From Zoroaster sp. YZ-2022 (taxonomy: Eukaryota; Echinodermata; Asteroidea; Forcipulatida; Zoroasteridae), in contig CM055819.1 of NCBI GenBank assembly GCA_029582265.1, positions 27,727,064 through 27,791,063 of the forward strand: DNA of 64,000 nucleotides. Direction: 5' to 3'. The translations under genes were made by a program, and so were the position numbers. How positions within the stretch are numbered: position 1 is the first letter of the stretch; each line of letters opens with the position of its first letter. Below the pieces are notes generated by a model, which had not been told where the DNA came from, ran no database searches, and saw only the letters and a program-made list of their open reading frames with translations. Positions 23,157 through 34,099 of the stretch are shown one piece after another.

Positions 23157-23308
23157 GGGTTCAACATTCTTTCTGAAAAAAAAACACCCATGGCAGCAAT
23201 CTTACTGTATCTCTATCTTACTGTATAGTGTATCTCTATCTTCTTGACATAAACATGACAAATGATACGGACAGTCAAGCTGAAGCAGACGAAAAAATGG
23301 CTGCCATT

Positions 23309-23382
23309 TTGCCCCATAAATGTGGCACGGACACGCCCCCCCTTGGCCTGGGGGGCGTGTCCGTGCCACATTTATGGGGCAA
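23309..23382. mobile_element. Micro-hairpin transposon 2 (74 bp)
   Basis: TTGCCCCATAAATGTGGCAC and its complement form ~30-bp arms around a short GC-rich loop. Perfect 9-bp flanking repeats GCTGCCATT (23,300-23,308; 23,383-23,391). Confidence 0.88.
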
Positions 23383-23409
23383 GCTGCCATTATGATGTTG
23401 CAGACATGG

Positions 23410-23503
23410 TTACCCTACCAGTGTGGCACGGACCTGAATCCTTATACTAGTTATACTAACTAGGATCCTAAGGATTGAGGTCCATGCCACACTGGTGGGG
23501 CAA
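23410..23503. mobile_element. Micro-hairpin transposon 3 (94 bp)
   Basis: TTACCCTACCAGTGTGGCAC .. ACTGGTGGGGCAA arms with a longer imperfect stem. Perfect 9-bp flanking repeats CAGACATGG (23,401-23,409; 23,504-23,512). Confidence 0.88.
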
Positions 23504-24225
23504 CAGACATGGCAGATGTATGTGCACACAAACATGACAAACAAAATGACAAAGGTTTCAAGTCCATGTAGTTAAAATGATCATGTACCACCTCATTAAT
23601 GTGGCATAAGTGAAAATTGTTAGTAAAACTAAAAAGTTAAACGTGTTTGTAGAAAAATAAATCATTCTTTTTGAGTTTTTGTTGTCGTCTGCTAGTAATA
23701 TTACTTTTTGTTTATTTAAGAAAGTAGAAAACCACATGCAAGTCATTCCCTAGAAAAGGAATCCCCTTACCCGTTGTTATAGCTGTACCATCATAAATGC
23801 CAATTTGCCAGTGAATCTTTTCTCGCCTGAAAAACACTTGAAACTTCAGTTCAAGCTTCTCCCGGCGTTTTGTAAAAACTAGCCCAGACTGGAGCTAGCC
23901 GCGTATTGGGCCAGATATTCCAACCGCGGATTCACGAACTACCCAGCCGCGTATTCAAAAAAATTAGAATCCATGCAGTTCAAGGTGGTGAAATAAATAC
24001 TCTATATTTCAGAATGTTTCCTGGATATTTTGAACGAAATTTTATATTATCTATCACCAAGTTTTGTTCAATATTCTTAAAAATCATAACACTGGGTATA
24101 CTTGAATGTACACAAAGGTAATTTGGCTTATTAATTAGTGAGTAATTAGCCGCTACAACGTAGACCTAATTATTCAGTATATACTACACAGATATTGAAT
24201 AAGTTCCACCACCCCAAACAAAATG

Positions 24226-26709
24226 TACCCTTCATGTTCAATAAATTATGAAATTTTGTTTCATAATCTTAAAGAACCATACCACTGGGCACACTTAATT
24301 TTGGGCAGCTAATTTGGTTCACTAATTAATGGTTAATTGGCCGCTAGAATAGACGCCATTTCTTACTCAATATGCGGTATATTGTACATGCGACTTACCC
24401 CTTTGCACTTACCCCAAACAAAATGTACCCTTCATGTTCAATAAATAATGAAATTTTGTTTCATAATCTTAAAGACCATACCACTGGGCACATTTAATTT
24501 TGGAGGTGGCAAATTTGGTTCACTAATTAATGGTTAATTGGCTGCTAGAATAGATGCCATTTTCTTACGCAATATGCGGTATATATTGTACACACACCGA
24601 CTATGATTGCACTTACCCCAAACAAAATGTACCCTTCATGTTCAATAAATTATGAAATTTTGTTTCATAATCTTAAAGACCATACCACTGGGTACATTTA
24701 CAGGTTAGCAAATTTGGTTCACTAATTAATGGTTAATTGGCTGCGAGAATAGATGCCATTTTCTTACGCAATATGCGGTATATATTGTACACATACCGAC
24801 TATGATTGCACTTACCCCAAACAAAATGTACCCTTCATGTTCAATAAATTATGAATTTTCTTTCCACAATCTTAAAGACCATACCACAGCCATTAAATTT
24901 TGGAGGCGGCTAATTTCGTTGACTAATTAATGGCTAATTGGCTGCTAGAATAGACGCCATTTTCTTACGCAATATGCGGTATATATTGTACACACACCGA
25001 CTATGATTGCACTTACCCCAAACAAAATGTACCCTTCATGTTCAATAAATTATGAAATTTTGTTTCATAATCTTAAAGACCATACCACTGGGCACACTTA
25101 ATTTTGTAGGCGGCTAATTTGGTTCACTAATTAATGGTTAATTGGCCGCTAGAATAGACGCCATTTTCTTACTCAATATGCGGTATATTGTACACATACC
25201 GACTTACCCCTTTGCACTTACCCCAAACAAAATGTACCCTTCATGTTCAATAAATAATGAAATTTTGTTTCATAATCTTAAAGACCATACCACTGGGCAC
25301 ATTTAATTTTGGAGGTGGCAAATTTGGGTTCACTAATTAATGGTTAATTGGCTGCTAGAATAGATGCCATTTTCTTACCAATATGCGGTATATACATACA
25401 CACCGACTATGATTGCACTTACCCCAAACAAAATGCCCTTCATGTTCAATAAATGATGAAATTTTCATAATCTTAGGAACCATACCACTGGGCACACTTA
25501 ATTTTGGAGGTGGCTAATTTGGTTCACTAATTAATGGTTGTTTGGCTGCTAGAATAGACGCCATTTTTTCTTACTCATGCGGTATATTGTACACATATAA
25601 ACTATGATTGCATACCCCAAACAAAATATTGCCCTTCATGTTCAATAAATGATGAAATTTTGTTCATAATCTTAAAACCATACCACTGGGCACACTTAAT
25701 TTTGGAGGTGGCTAATTTGATTCACTAATTAAAGGCCAATTAGCTGCTAGAATAGACGCCATTTTCTTACACAATGCGGTATATTGTACATACCGACTAT
25801 GATTGCACTTTTACCCCAAACAAAATGTACCTTCATGTTCAATAAATGATGAAATTTTGTTTCATAATCTTAAAGACCATACCACTGGGCACTTAATTTT
25901 GGAGGTGGCTAATTTGGTTCACTAATTAAAAGGCCAATTGGCTGCTAGAATAGACGCCATTTGTTACACAATATGCGGTATATTGTACACATACCGACTA
26001 TGATTGCACTTACCCCAAGCAAAATGTACCCTTCATGTTCAATAAATGATGAAATTTTATTTCATAATCTTGAACCATACCACTGGGCACACTTAATTTT
26101 AGAGGTGGCTAATTTGGTTCACTAATTAAAGGCCAATTAGCTGCTAGAATGAGACTTCATTTCTTACACAATATGCGGTATATTGTACACATACCGACTA
26201 TGATTGCACTTACCCCAAACAAAATGTACCCTTCATGTTCAATAAATGATGAAATTTTGTTTCATAATCTTAAAGAACCATACCACTGGGCACATTTAAT
26301 TTTGTGAAGGCAGCTAATTTGGTTCACTAATTAATGGCTAATTAAACTGCTAGAATAGACGCCATTTTCTTACGCAATATACGGTATATATTGTACACAT
26401 ACCGACTATGATTGCACTTACCCCAAAGAAAATGTACCCTTCATGTTCAATAAATGATGAAATTTTATTTCATAATGTTAAAGACCATACCACTGGGCAC
26501 ACTTAATTTTGGAGGTGGCTAATTTGGTTCACTAATTAAAGGCTAATTAGCTGCTAGAATAGACGCCATTTTGTTACACAATATGCGGTATATTGTACAC
26601 ATACCGACTGTGATTGCACTTACCCCAAACAAAATGTACCCTTCATGTTCAATAAATGATGAAATTTTATTTCATGATCTTAAAACCATACCACTGGGCA
26701 CACTTAATT
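24226..26709 (+). repeat. ~200-bp satellite array, left arm (about 13 units)
   Basis: Unit landmarks: CCCCAAACAAAATGTACCCT, TCATGTTCAATAAAT, CCATACCACTGGGCACA, GGTTCACTAATTAATGG, GAATAGACGCCATTTTCTTA, ATATGCGGTATATTGTACA. CATGTTCA recurs at about 24,233, 24,433, 24,637, 24,836 and 25,037, a period near 200 bp. Confidence 0.93.
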
Positions 26710-29700
26710 AGTGAACCAAATTAGCCACCTCCAAAATTATGTGTGCCCAGTGGTATGGTCTTTAACATTATGAAACAAAATTTCGCCATGGTTATGAACA
26801 TGAAGCATACATTTTCTTGTGAGGACTGCGTGCAATCATGAATCGATATGTGTACAGCTGTGCACCACGCGTGAAAAATGGCGTCTATTCTGGCGGCTGA
26901 TTAACCGTTAGTAAGACCAGATTGGCCACTCAAAATTAAGTGTGCCAATGGTCTAGTATGGAATAAAATTTCATGGTTATTGAACATGAAGGGTACATTT
27001 TCTTTGAGGTGGTGGCAGTCGATCGTGCAATATACGCATGTTGTGTGAAAATGGCGTCAGTTCAGCTGATTGGCCATTAATTAGTGAACCAAGTCTCAAA
27101 ATTAAGGTGTGCCCGTTGGTCTATGATTATAAAATAAAATTTCATAATTTATTGAAAATGAAGGACATTTTGTTTCGTGTGATGCGTGGCGCCAGTCGGT
27201 ATGTGCAATATACCGCATGCAAAATGGCGTCTGTTCAGCGCGTTGATTTGATTGGTGAACCCGGGATAGCTCACCAGGTAAGTGCCTGTGTGGTCTTTGG
27301 GTATGAAACAAAATTTCATGATTTGTGGTATTTTGTTTCGGATGGTGCATGTCATGGTCGGTATGTACTGTGCTACCGCATGTTATGAAATGGCGTCTGT
27401 TCAGCACGCTGTTAACCGTGGTGGTGAACCAAATTAACCACCTCCGTGGTGTGCAATGTATGGGCTATAGAATAAGACAAATTTCATAATTACTGAATAT
27501 GAAGATGCATTTCTTTGATATACCGCAATCATAATCCGCATATGTGACAAAATGGCGTCTGTTCTAACGGCCAGTGATTATCGTTGGTTGGTGAACCAGT
27601 TAGCCACCTCCCAAACCAAGGTGATGTGTATGGTCTTGGTGTGAAAGCAAAATTCATAATTTATTGAACGTGAAGTACATTTGTTTCGGTGTGCATGTCA
27701 GTCGGTACCTGTATACCGCAATGTGAAAATGGCGTCTGCAGCTAACCGTGGTGGTGAACCAGTCCCAGACAGTGGCCTGTTAATACGGTGAGAACAGTGT
27801 AATTTATTGAACATGTTCTTTGAATGGGTGCAATCATGAGTCGGCAATATGCCGCATTATTATGTGAAAATGGCGTCTGGCTAACTGGTAAATCGTGGTG
27901 AGTGGGCAAATTAGCCACCTCCCAGGTGCAGTGTTGTGATGTGTCTTCAAGATATGAAATAATTTCAATTTATTGAACATGAAGGCCTTTGAGGTGATCA
28001 TGACGCTCCATGCGCAATATACCGCATATTATGAAAATGCCGTCTATTCTAACGGCTAATTAATTGGTGAACCAAGTAACCACCTCAAGTATGTGTGATG
28101 ATGCTTCTTTGATATGAAACAAATTTCATAATTATGAACGTAACCCCATTTTCTTTGGGGTGGTGCATTCATAGTCGTATCTGTACAATGCACGCGCGTA
28201 AGCATGGCGTCTGTTCTAACGGCTAATCATAATGGTGGTGAACCAAATTAGCCACTTCCAAGCCGGTGTGCCCAGTATGGTAGATCTATCGAATAAAATT
28301 TAATAATTTGTTGAACATGAAGGGCATTTTGGGGTAAGGTGCAATCATGTCGTATGTAATATACACGCATGATTATAACAAATGGCGTCTGTTCTGCAGC
28401 CAATTGGTCGTGGTTAACCAAATACCTCCCAAAGTGTGCTAATGGTATGGTCTTTAGTATGAAACAAGGCATATTTAATGAACATGAAGAACCTTTTCTG
28501 GGGTGAAGTGCAAGTGCCAGTATCTCATGTGTATAATACCGCATTGTGTGAAAAATGGCGTCTGTCTAAAGCAGCTAATGGTCATTGATGGTGGTGAGCA
28601 GGTAACAACCTCGAAAATTAAGTGTGCCCATTGTATGGTGGTCTTAAGATATAAAATAAAAGCATAATTTGTGAACATGAAGGGCATTTTTGTTTCGGTG
28701 AGATGTCATAGTCGGTCATGTGTGCAATATACCGCATATTGTGTAAAAAAATGCGTCTATTAACTAGCCTGGTGGCATTAATTGGTGAACCAAATTAGCC
28801 ACCTCCAAAATCAAAATGCGCAGTGATATGTCTTTAAGATATAGAATAAAATTTCATAATTTGTTGAACATGAAGATACATTTCTTTAGATGAGTGCAAT
28901 CATAGTCGGTATGTGTACAATATACCGCATATTGTGTAACAAAATGCCGTCTATTCTAGCAGCCAATTAGTCATTAATTAGTGAACCAAATTAGCCACTT
29001 CCAAAATTATGTGTGCCCAGTGGTATGGTCTTTAACATTATGAAACAAAATTTCATAATTTATTGAACATGAAGCGTACATTTTCTTTGGGGTACGTGCA
29101 ATCATAGTCAGTATGTGTACAATACACCGCATATTGCGTAAGAAAATGGCGTCTATTCTAGCAGCTAATTAGCCATTAATTAGTGAACCAAATTATACCT
29201 CAAAATTAAGTGTGCCCAGTGGTATGGTCTTTAAGATTATAGAATAAAATTTCATAATTTATTGAACATGAAGGGTACATTTTCTTTGGGGTAAGTGCAA
29301 TCATAGTCGATATGTGTACAATATACCGCATATTGTGTAACAAAATGGCGTCTATTCTAGCAGCCAATTATAGTCATTAATTAGTGAACCAAATTAGCCA
29401 CCTCCAAAATTAAGTGTGCCTAATGGTATGGTCTTTAAGATTATGAAACAAAATTTCATAATTTATTGAACATGAAGGGTACATTTTCTTTGGGGTAAGT
29501 GCAATCATAGTCGGTATGTGTATAATATACCGCATATTGTGTAAGAAAATGGCGTCTATTCTAGCAGCTAATTGGCCATTAATTAGTGAACCAAATTAGC
29601 AACCTCGAAAATTAAGTGTGCCCATTGGTATGGTCTTTAAGATTATAAAATAAAATTTCATAATTTATTGAACATGAAGGGTACATTTTGTTTCGGGTGA

Positions 29701-31304
29701 GTGCATGTCATAGTCGGTATGTGTACAATATACCGCATATTGTGTAAGAAAATGGCGTCTATTCTAGCAGCTAATTAGCCATTAATTAGTGAACCAAATT
29801 AGCCACCTCCAAAATCAAGTGTGCCCAGTGGTATGGTCTTTAAGATTATAGAATAAAATTTCATAATTTGTTGAACATGAAGGGTACATTTTCTTTGGGG
29901 TAAGTGCAATCATAGTCGGTATGTGTACAATATACCGCATATTGTGTAACAAAATGCCGTCTATTCTAGCAGCCAATTAGTCATTAATTAGTGAACCAAA
30001 TTAGCCACTTCCAAAATTATGTGTGCCCAGTGGTATGGTCTTTAACATTATGAAACAAAATTTCATAATTTATTGAACATGAAGCGTACATTTTCTTTGG
30101 GGTACGTGCAATCATAGTCAGTATGTGTACAATACCGCATATTGCGTAAGAAATTGGCGTCTATTCTAGCAACTAATTAGCCATTAATTAGTGAACCAAA
30201 TTAGCCACCTCCAAAATTAAGTGTGCCCAGTGGTATGGTCTTTAAGATTATAGAATAAAATTTCATAATTTATTGAACATGAAGGGTACATTTTCTTTGG
30301 GATAAGTGCAATCATCGTCGGTATGTGTACAATATACCGCATATTGTAACAAATGGCGTCTATTCTTATTCAATTATAGTCATTATTTTGTGAACCAAAT
30401 TAGCCTCCTCCAATTTTAAGTATGCATAATGGTATGGTCTTTAAGATTATGAAACAAAATTTCATAATTTATTGAACATGAAGGGTACATTTTCTTTGGG
30501 GTAAGTGCAATCATAGTCGGTATGTGTATAATATACCGCATATTGTGTAAGAAAATGGCGTCTATTCTAGCAGCTAATTGGCCATTAATTAGTGAACCAA
30601 ATTAGCAACCTCGAAAATTAAGTGTGCCCATTGGTATGGTCTTTAAGATTATAAAATAAAATTTCATAATTTATTGAACATGAAGGGTACATTTTGTTTG
30701 GGGTAAGTGCAATCATAGTCGGTATATGTACAATATACCGCATATTGTGTAACAAAATGGCGTCTATTCTAGCAGCCAATTAGTCATTAATTAGTGAACC
30801 AAATTAGCCACCTCCAAAATTAAGTGTGCCTAATGGTATGGTCTTTAAGATTATGAAACAAAATTTCATAATTTATTGAACATGAAGGGTACATTTTCTT
30901 TGGGGTAAGTGCAATCATAGTCGGTATGTGTACAATATACCGCATATTGTGTAAGAAAATGGCGTCTATTCTAGCAGCTAATTAGCCATTAATTAGTGAA
31001 CCAAATTAGCCACCTCCAAAATTAAGTGTGCCCAGTGGTATGGTCTTTAAGATTATGAAACAATTTTTTTTAATTTATTGAACATGAAGGGTACATTTTG
31101 TTTGGGGTAAGTGCAATCATAGTCGGTATGTGTACAATATACCGCATATTGTGTAAGAAAATGGCGTCTATTCTAGCAGCTAATTAGCCATTAATTAGTG
31201 AACCAAATTAACCACCTCAAAGTTAAGTGTGCCTAGTGGTATGGTCTTTGTATTATAGAATAAAATTTCATAATTTATTGAACATGAAGGGTACATTTTG
31301 TTTG
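26710..31304 (-). repeat. ~200-bp satellite array, right arm (inverted)
   Basis: The same unit read on the minus strand (TTAGTGAACCAAATTAGCCA, CAGTGGTATGGTCTTTAA, TTATTGAACATGAAGGGTAC). From 26,760 to about 28,780 units are strongly degraded; from 28,980 on they are regular. Within 28,780-30,800 a five-unit block of about 1,010 bp is repeated. Confidence 0.9.
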
Positions 31305-31641
31305 GGGTGAGTGGAACTTATTCAATATTTGTGTAGTATATACTGAATAATGAGGTCTACGTTGTAGCGGCTAATTACTCACTAATTTATATGCCAAATT
31401 ACCTTTGTGTACATTTAAGTATACCCAGTGTTATGATTTTTAAGAATATGGAAAAAAATTGGTGATAAATATAGATAATATAAAATTTCGTTCAAAATAT
31501 CCAGGAAACATTCTGAAATACAGAGTGCTTATTTCACCACCTTGAACTGCATGTATTCTATTTTTTTTGAATACGCGGCTGGGTAGTTTGTGAATCCGCG
31601 GTTGGAATTTCTGGCCCAATACGCGGCTAGCTTCAGTCTGG

Positions 31642-33033
31642 TAAAAAGTATAAAATCGACTGGTTTCCGTATTATCTATCGTTCCTTGAACACACTTTTC
31701 ATGCATAACAGAGAACCAGACTGTGCTATTTAGTTATAGCGCCCTCTTCTGCCAAACAAAAGTTTTTGGACTAGTCATTCATATCAACGGAAAGTATAAG
31801 ATCCGTCTTGAAAGTTTGCCTTTTAAGAAAATGGTAAAAAGTGGGGAAGGGAATGACTATAATATTATTTATATGGCACTGTCCCTCCTCCACCCCCAAA
31901 TAATAATAAAAAATTATATATATATAGGCCTAATTTATATCGTTGGTTAGGTTGGGAAATTAAAAGGTTCCTCACAACTTGAGGGATCCTTAGTTTCGTT
32001 ACCAGAAATGTATATTAACCCTAACCTTCCAAAATCCTCTTTGCTAAAGTGAAGGATTTTGGAGGATTGAGCTTATTGGGCATACTTGCCTTTCCATGTT
32101 TGTTGTAGTGATTGCAAGGTCAGTGATTGGGTCAGTGGACACTGTTTATTGCTCCATGCATGCAGGGAGGGTCCCTGGCCCTGTACATGTATCACAGATT
32201 AGAAATTATGTGCGTACATGTACATGTCATGTGCTTGCTTTACTACTGAAGGATTTTGGAGGATTCAGGTTATGTGTAAGCAAATGTGCCTAGGGAGTTA
32301 GGAAGGATTCAGGTTATGTGTAAGCAAATGGGCCTAGGGAATTAGGGTTAATAAATAAATTAATTAATTGCAACATAAGCCAAAGTAAGTGGTCCTGAAA
32401 AAGCTCATTTTAAATCAGTGTATTTAGATTCAACAAATTTCTGGGGCCGCTTTGAGTTTCACAAGTTCCATTTCAGCATTTGCACCCCCACAATAAATAT
32501 GTTTCTAGATCTGCCCATGGCCACTGATACCAGTACACAAAACAAACAAACACCCCAACAAACAAACCCTATTAGTGTTGTTATCTCACTTCATTATTTA
32601 TTCAAACAAGGAAAATAAATCAAATAAAAAATCCCCAGTGGAGAACACTGGATCTGAAAGGGAACTAATTGAATGATGGCACACATTTTTTTTTTTTTGC
32701 CGAGGACGAAGGTAGGTAATTAAAAAGAATTACCACCGTTTCTAAAAACTTTTTTTTTTAAACATAGTTCTTAAAACTTTTGTTTTTAGTAATTACCCAC
32801 AAACATCCTGGGGATACCCATATTGGTCCTAGAGTATCATTATGTTGGGCACCATAATATACATTTGAAAAGCATTTAAGAAATACAAATAAAAGTTCTT
32901 ATTGTTTTAAATGCTGTTTTAAAGAAAAAGTGTATCTATAAGTTCTGTTTTCTTTAGTATTTTATTTTTGTAATATTCAATTTGTTTGAAATTGTGGACT
33001 AAGCAAATCCCAAACAAAATAGAAAAAGTATAC
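31642..33033. other. Gene-free stretch with one interspersed repeat
   Basis: Apart from the repeat at 32,005-32,350, I see only AT-rich sequence and A/T homopolymers (near 32,690 and 32,750). Confidence 0.45.
32005..32350. repeat. Interspersed repeat, inverse partner of 7,858-8,180
   Basis: AGGATTTTGGAGGATT, GTGGACACTGTTTATTGCTC and CAGGTTATGTGTAAGCAAAT match the complement of the earlier copy. The terminal AGGATTCAGGTTATGTGTAA block is duplicated here (32,258 and 32,304). Confidence 0.6.
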
Positions 33034-33496
33034 ATGTATATGACATAAAACACAATAAAACACTTTCCTACCGTCACGTTAGCAGTTTTTCTAATGGTTA
33101 TAATTTTTTTTTAAATATCTGAAACCACCCAAAAAGAATTTCAACATTTGAATAGACATGCATGCTTATCTTAAAGATAATTTGAGTTGATTATTACTAT
33201 TATTTTTTTAATTACCCTAAAATTTCCATCAACAAATGGACGGAAAAGTGAGGTAACTTTTTCCGTCCAATTTTTATGGAAATTTGAGGGTAAAAAATAA
33301 ATAAAAAAATAAAAAAATAAAAAAATAAAATAAATCAACTCAAATTAGTTCTAGTATAAGCCTGCATGTCCATTCACATGTTGAAACACTTTTTGGTCGG
33401 TTTCAGGTACTTAAAAATAAATAACAACCATTGAAAAAACTGCTAACGTGACAGATGCAAAGTGGCCCCCTTTATTGTGTTTTATGTCATATACAT
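33034..33496. mobile_element. Hairpin MITE, ~200-bp arms
   Basis: ATGTATATGACATAAAACAC at the left and GTGTTTTATGTCATATACAT at the right; further inverted blocks GTCACGTTAGCAG, CATGCATGCTTAT/ATAAGCCTGCATG, AATTTGAGTTGAT and ACGGAAAAGT/ACTTTTTCCGT lead to a centre near 33,245. Confidence 0.8.
33471..33476 (-). promoter_or_regulatory. Candidate poly(A) signal for fucosidase copy A
   Basis: AATAAA on the minus strand, about 365 bp past the stop and the nearest I see. It lies inside the hairpin MITE 33,034-33,496, so the 3' UTR would be transposon-derived. Confidence 0.3.
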
Positions 33497-33562
33497 AGCC
33501 AATTAAAGACAGGCTTGCTCATTTAAATCATGACATATATTTCATGCTAAGCCCCCCCCAAA

Positions 33563-33834
33563 AAAAGTCTCCCGTTTCTGGTGTCTGCACATGCCTTTTT
33601 CACATAGGGGTATGAATGTTTGCCTGATTTGTGTGACCTCTCTTATCCACCGTACTTTGTGTATGGGAAATTTGGTCTGGTTTAAATATATCTTGTTCCG
33701 TATACATGTATCATGTGTTTTACTGGTTGGCAAAATAAGAAAATCCCCCCCCCAAAAAAAAAAAAAAAAAAAAAAAAGCATGTCACTGCACCGATTTTGA
33801 AGCCGACCTTTTGACCAGAAACCGGAGACTTTCT
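33563..33834. mobile_element. MITE, 'AAAGTCTCC.GTTTCTGGT' family (copy 3)
   Basis: AAAAGTCTCCCGTTTCTGGT at the left and ACCAGAAACCGGAGACTTT at the right are inverted. It contains an A run of about 26. It ends 7 bp from the stop codon of fucosidase copy A. Confidence 0.7.
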
Positions 33835-33840
33835 TTTTAC

Positions 33841-34099
33841 CTAACTAACATTCTCAAGTTTCAGCACCCATGCCCACTGACAAGGCAATTGGGCGGTATT
33901 TAAACTTGGCATGGTAACAGTAATTCCCTTGTCTCCTTGTCCAGGTTTCCACTGGAGTGCCCTCTTGTGACCAAGCATTGTTACAGATGTATTTCCACTG
34001 GTTTTTGGCACTCCGAGAGTCACATTGTTCATAACGGGCCAGTCTAGGAGAATAGCATACACTGCTATAGTAGCTGTATTCTTTTGCTTGGATGTGTAC
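33841..34099 (-). CDS. Fucosidase A exon 9 (C-terminal domain, stop)
   Basis: Acceptor ATTGCCCAG then GTACACATCCAAGC; encodes [20 protein letters not shown] through [15 protein letters not shown] and TAG. This is the beta-sandwich domain typical of the GH29 C-terminus. Confidence 0.9.

Larger units (their letters stand above)
23884..31641. mobile_element. 7.76-kb foldback element made of ~200-bp repeats
   Basis: The left terminus reads CCAGACTGGAGCTAGCCGCG and the right terminus is its inverse (CGCGGCTAGCTTCAGTCTGG). The outer ~340 bp of each end match as inverted copies. Inside, the left arm (to about 26,710) is a tandem array of ~200-bp units, and the right arm is the same array in the opposite orientation. 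The terminal motif AGCCGCGTATT occurs twice on the left (23,897 and 23,945). No transposase-like frame is present. A TAAAAA match lies near both outer edges but is 5 bp away from the left terminus, so a target duplication is uncertain. The arrangement matches foldback-type DNA transposons such as FB/Galileo; family membership is not established. Confidence 0.82.

Noticed and set aside
27038..28687. Several frames of 70-116 residues on both strands
   Set aside because: They fall in the degraded part of the foldback satellite arm and share no sequence with known proteins.
23884..31641. Centromeric satellite array
   Set aside because: The unique matching ends and single orientation switch fit a bounded foldback element better than an open-ended centromeric array.
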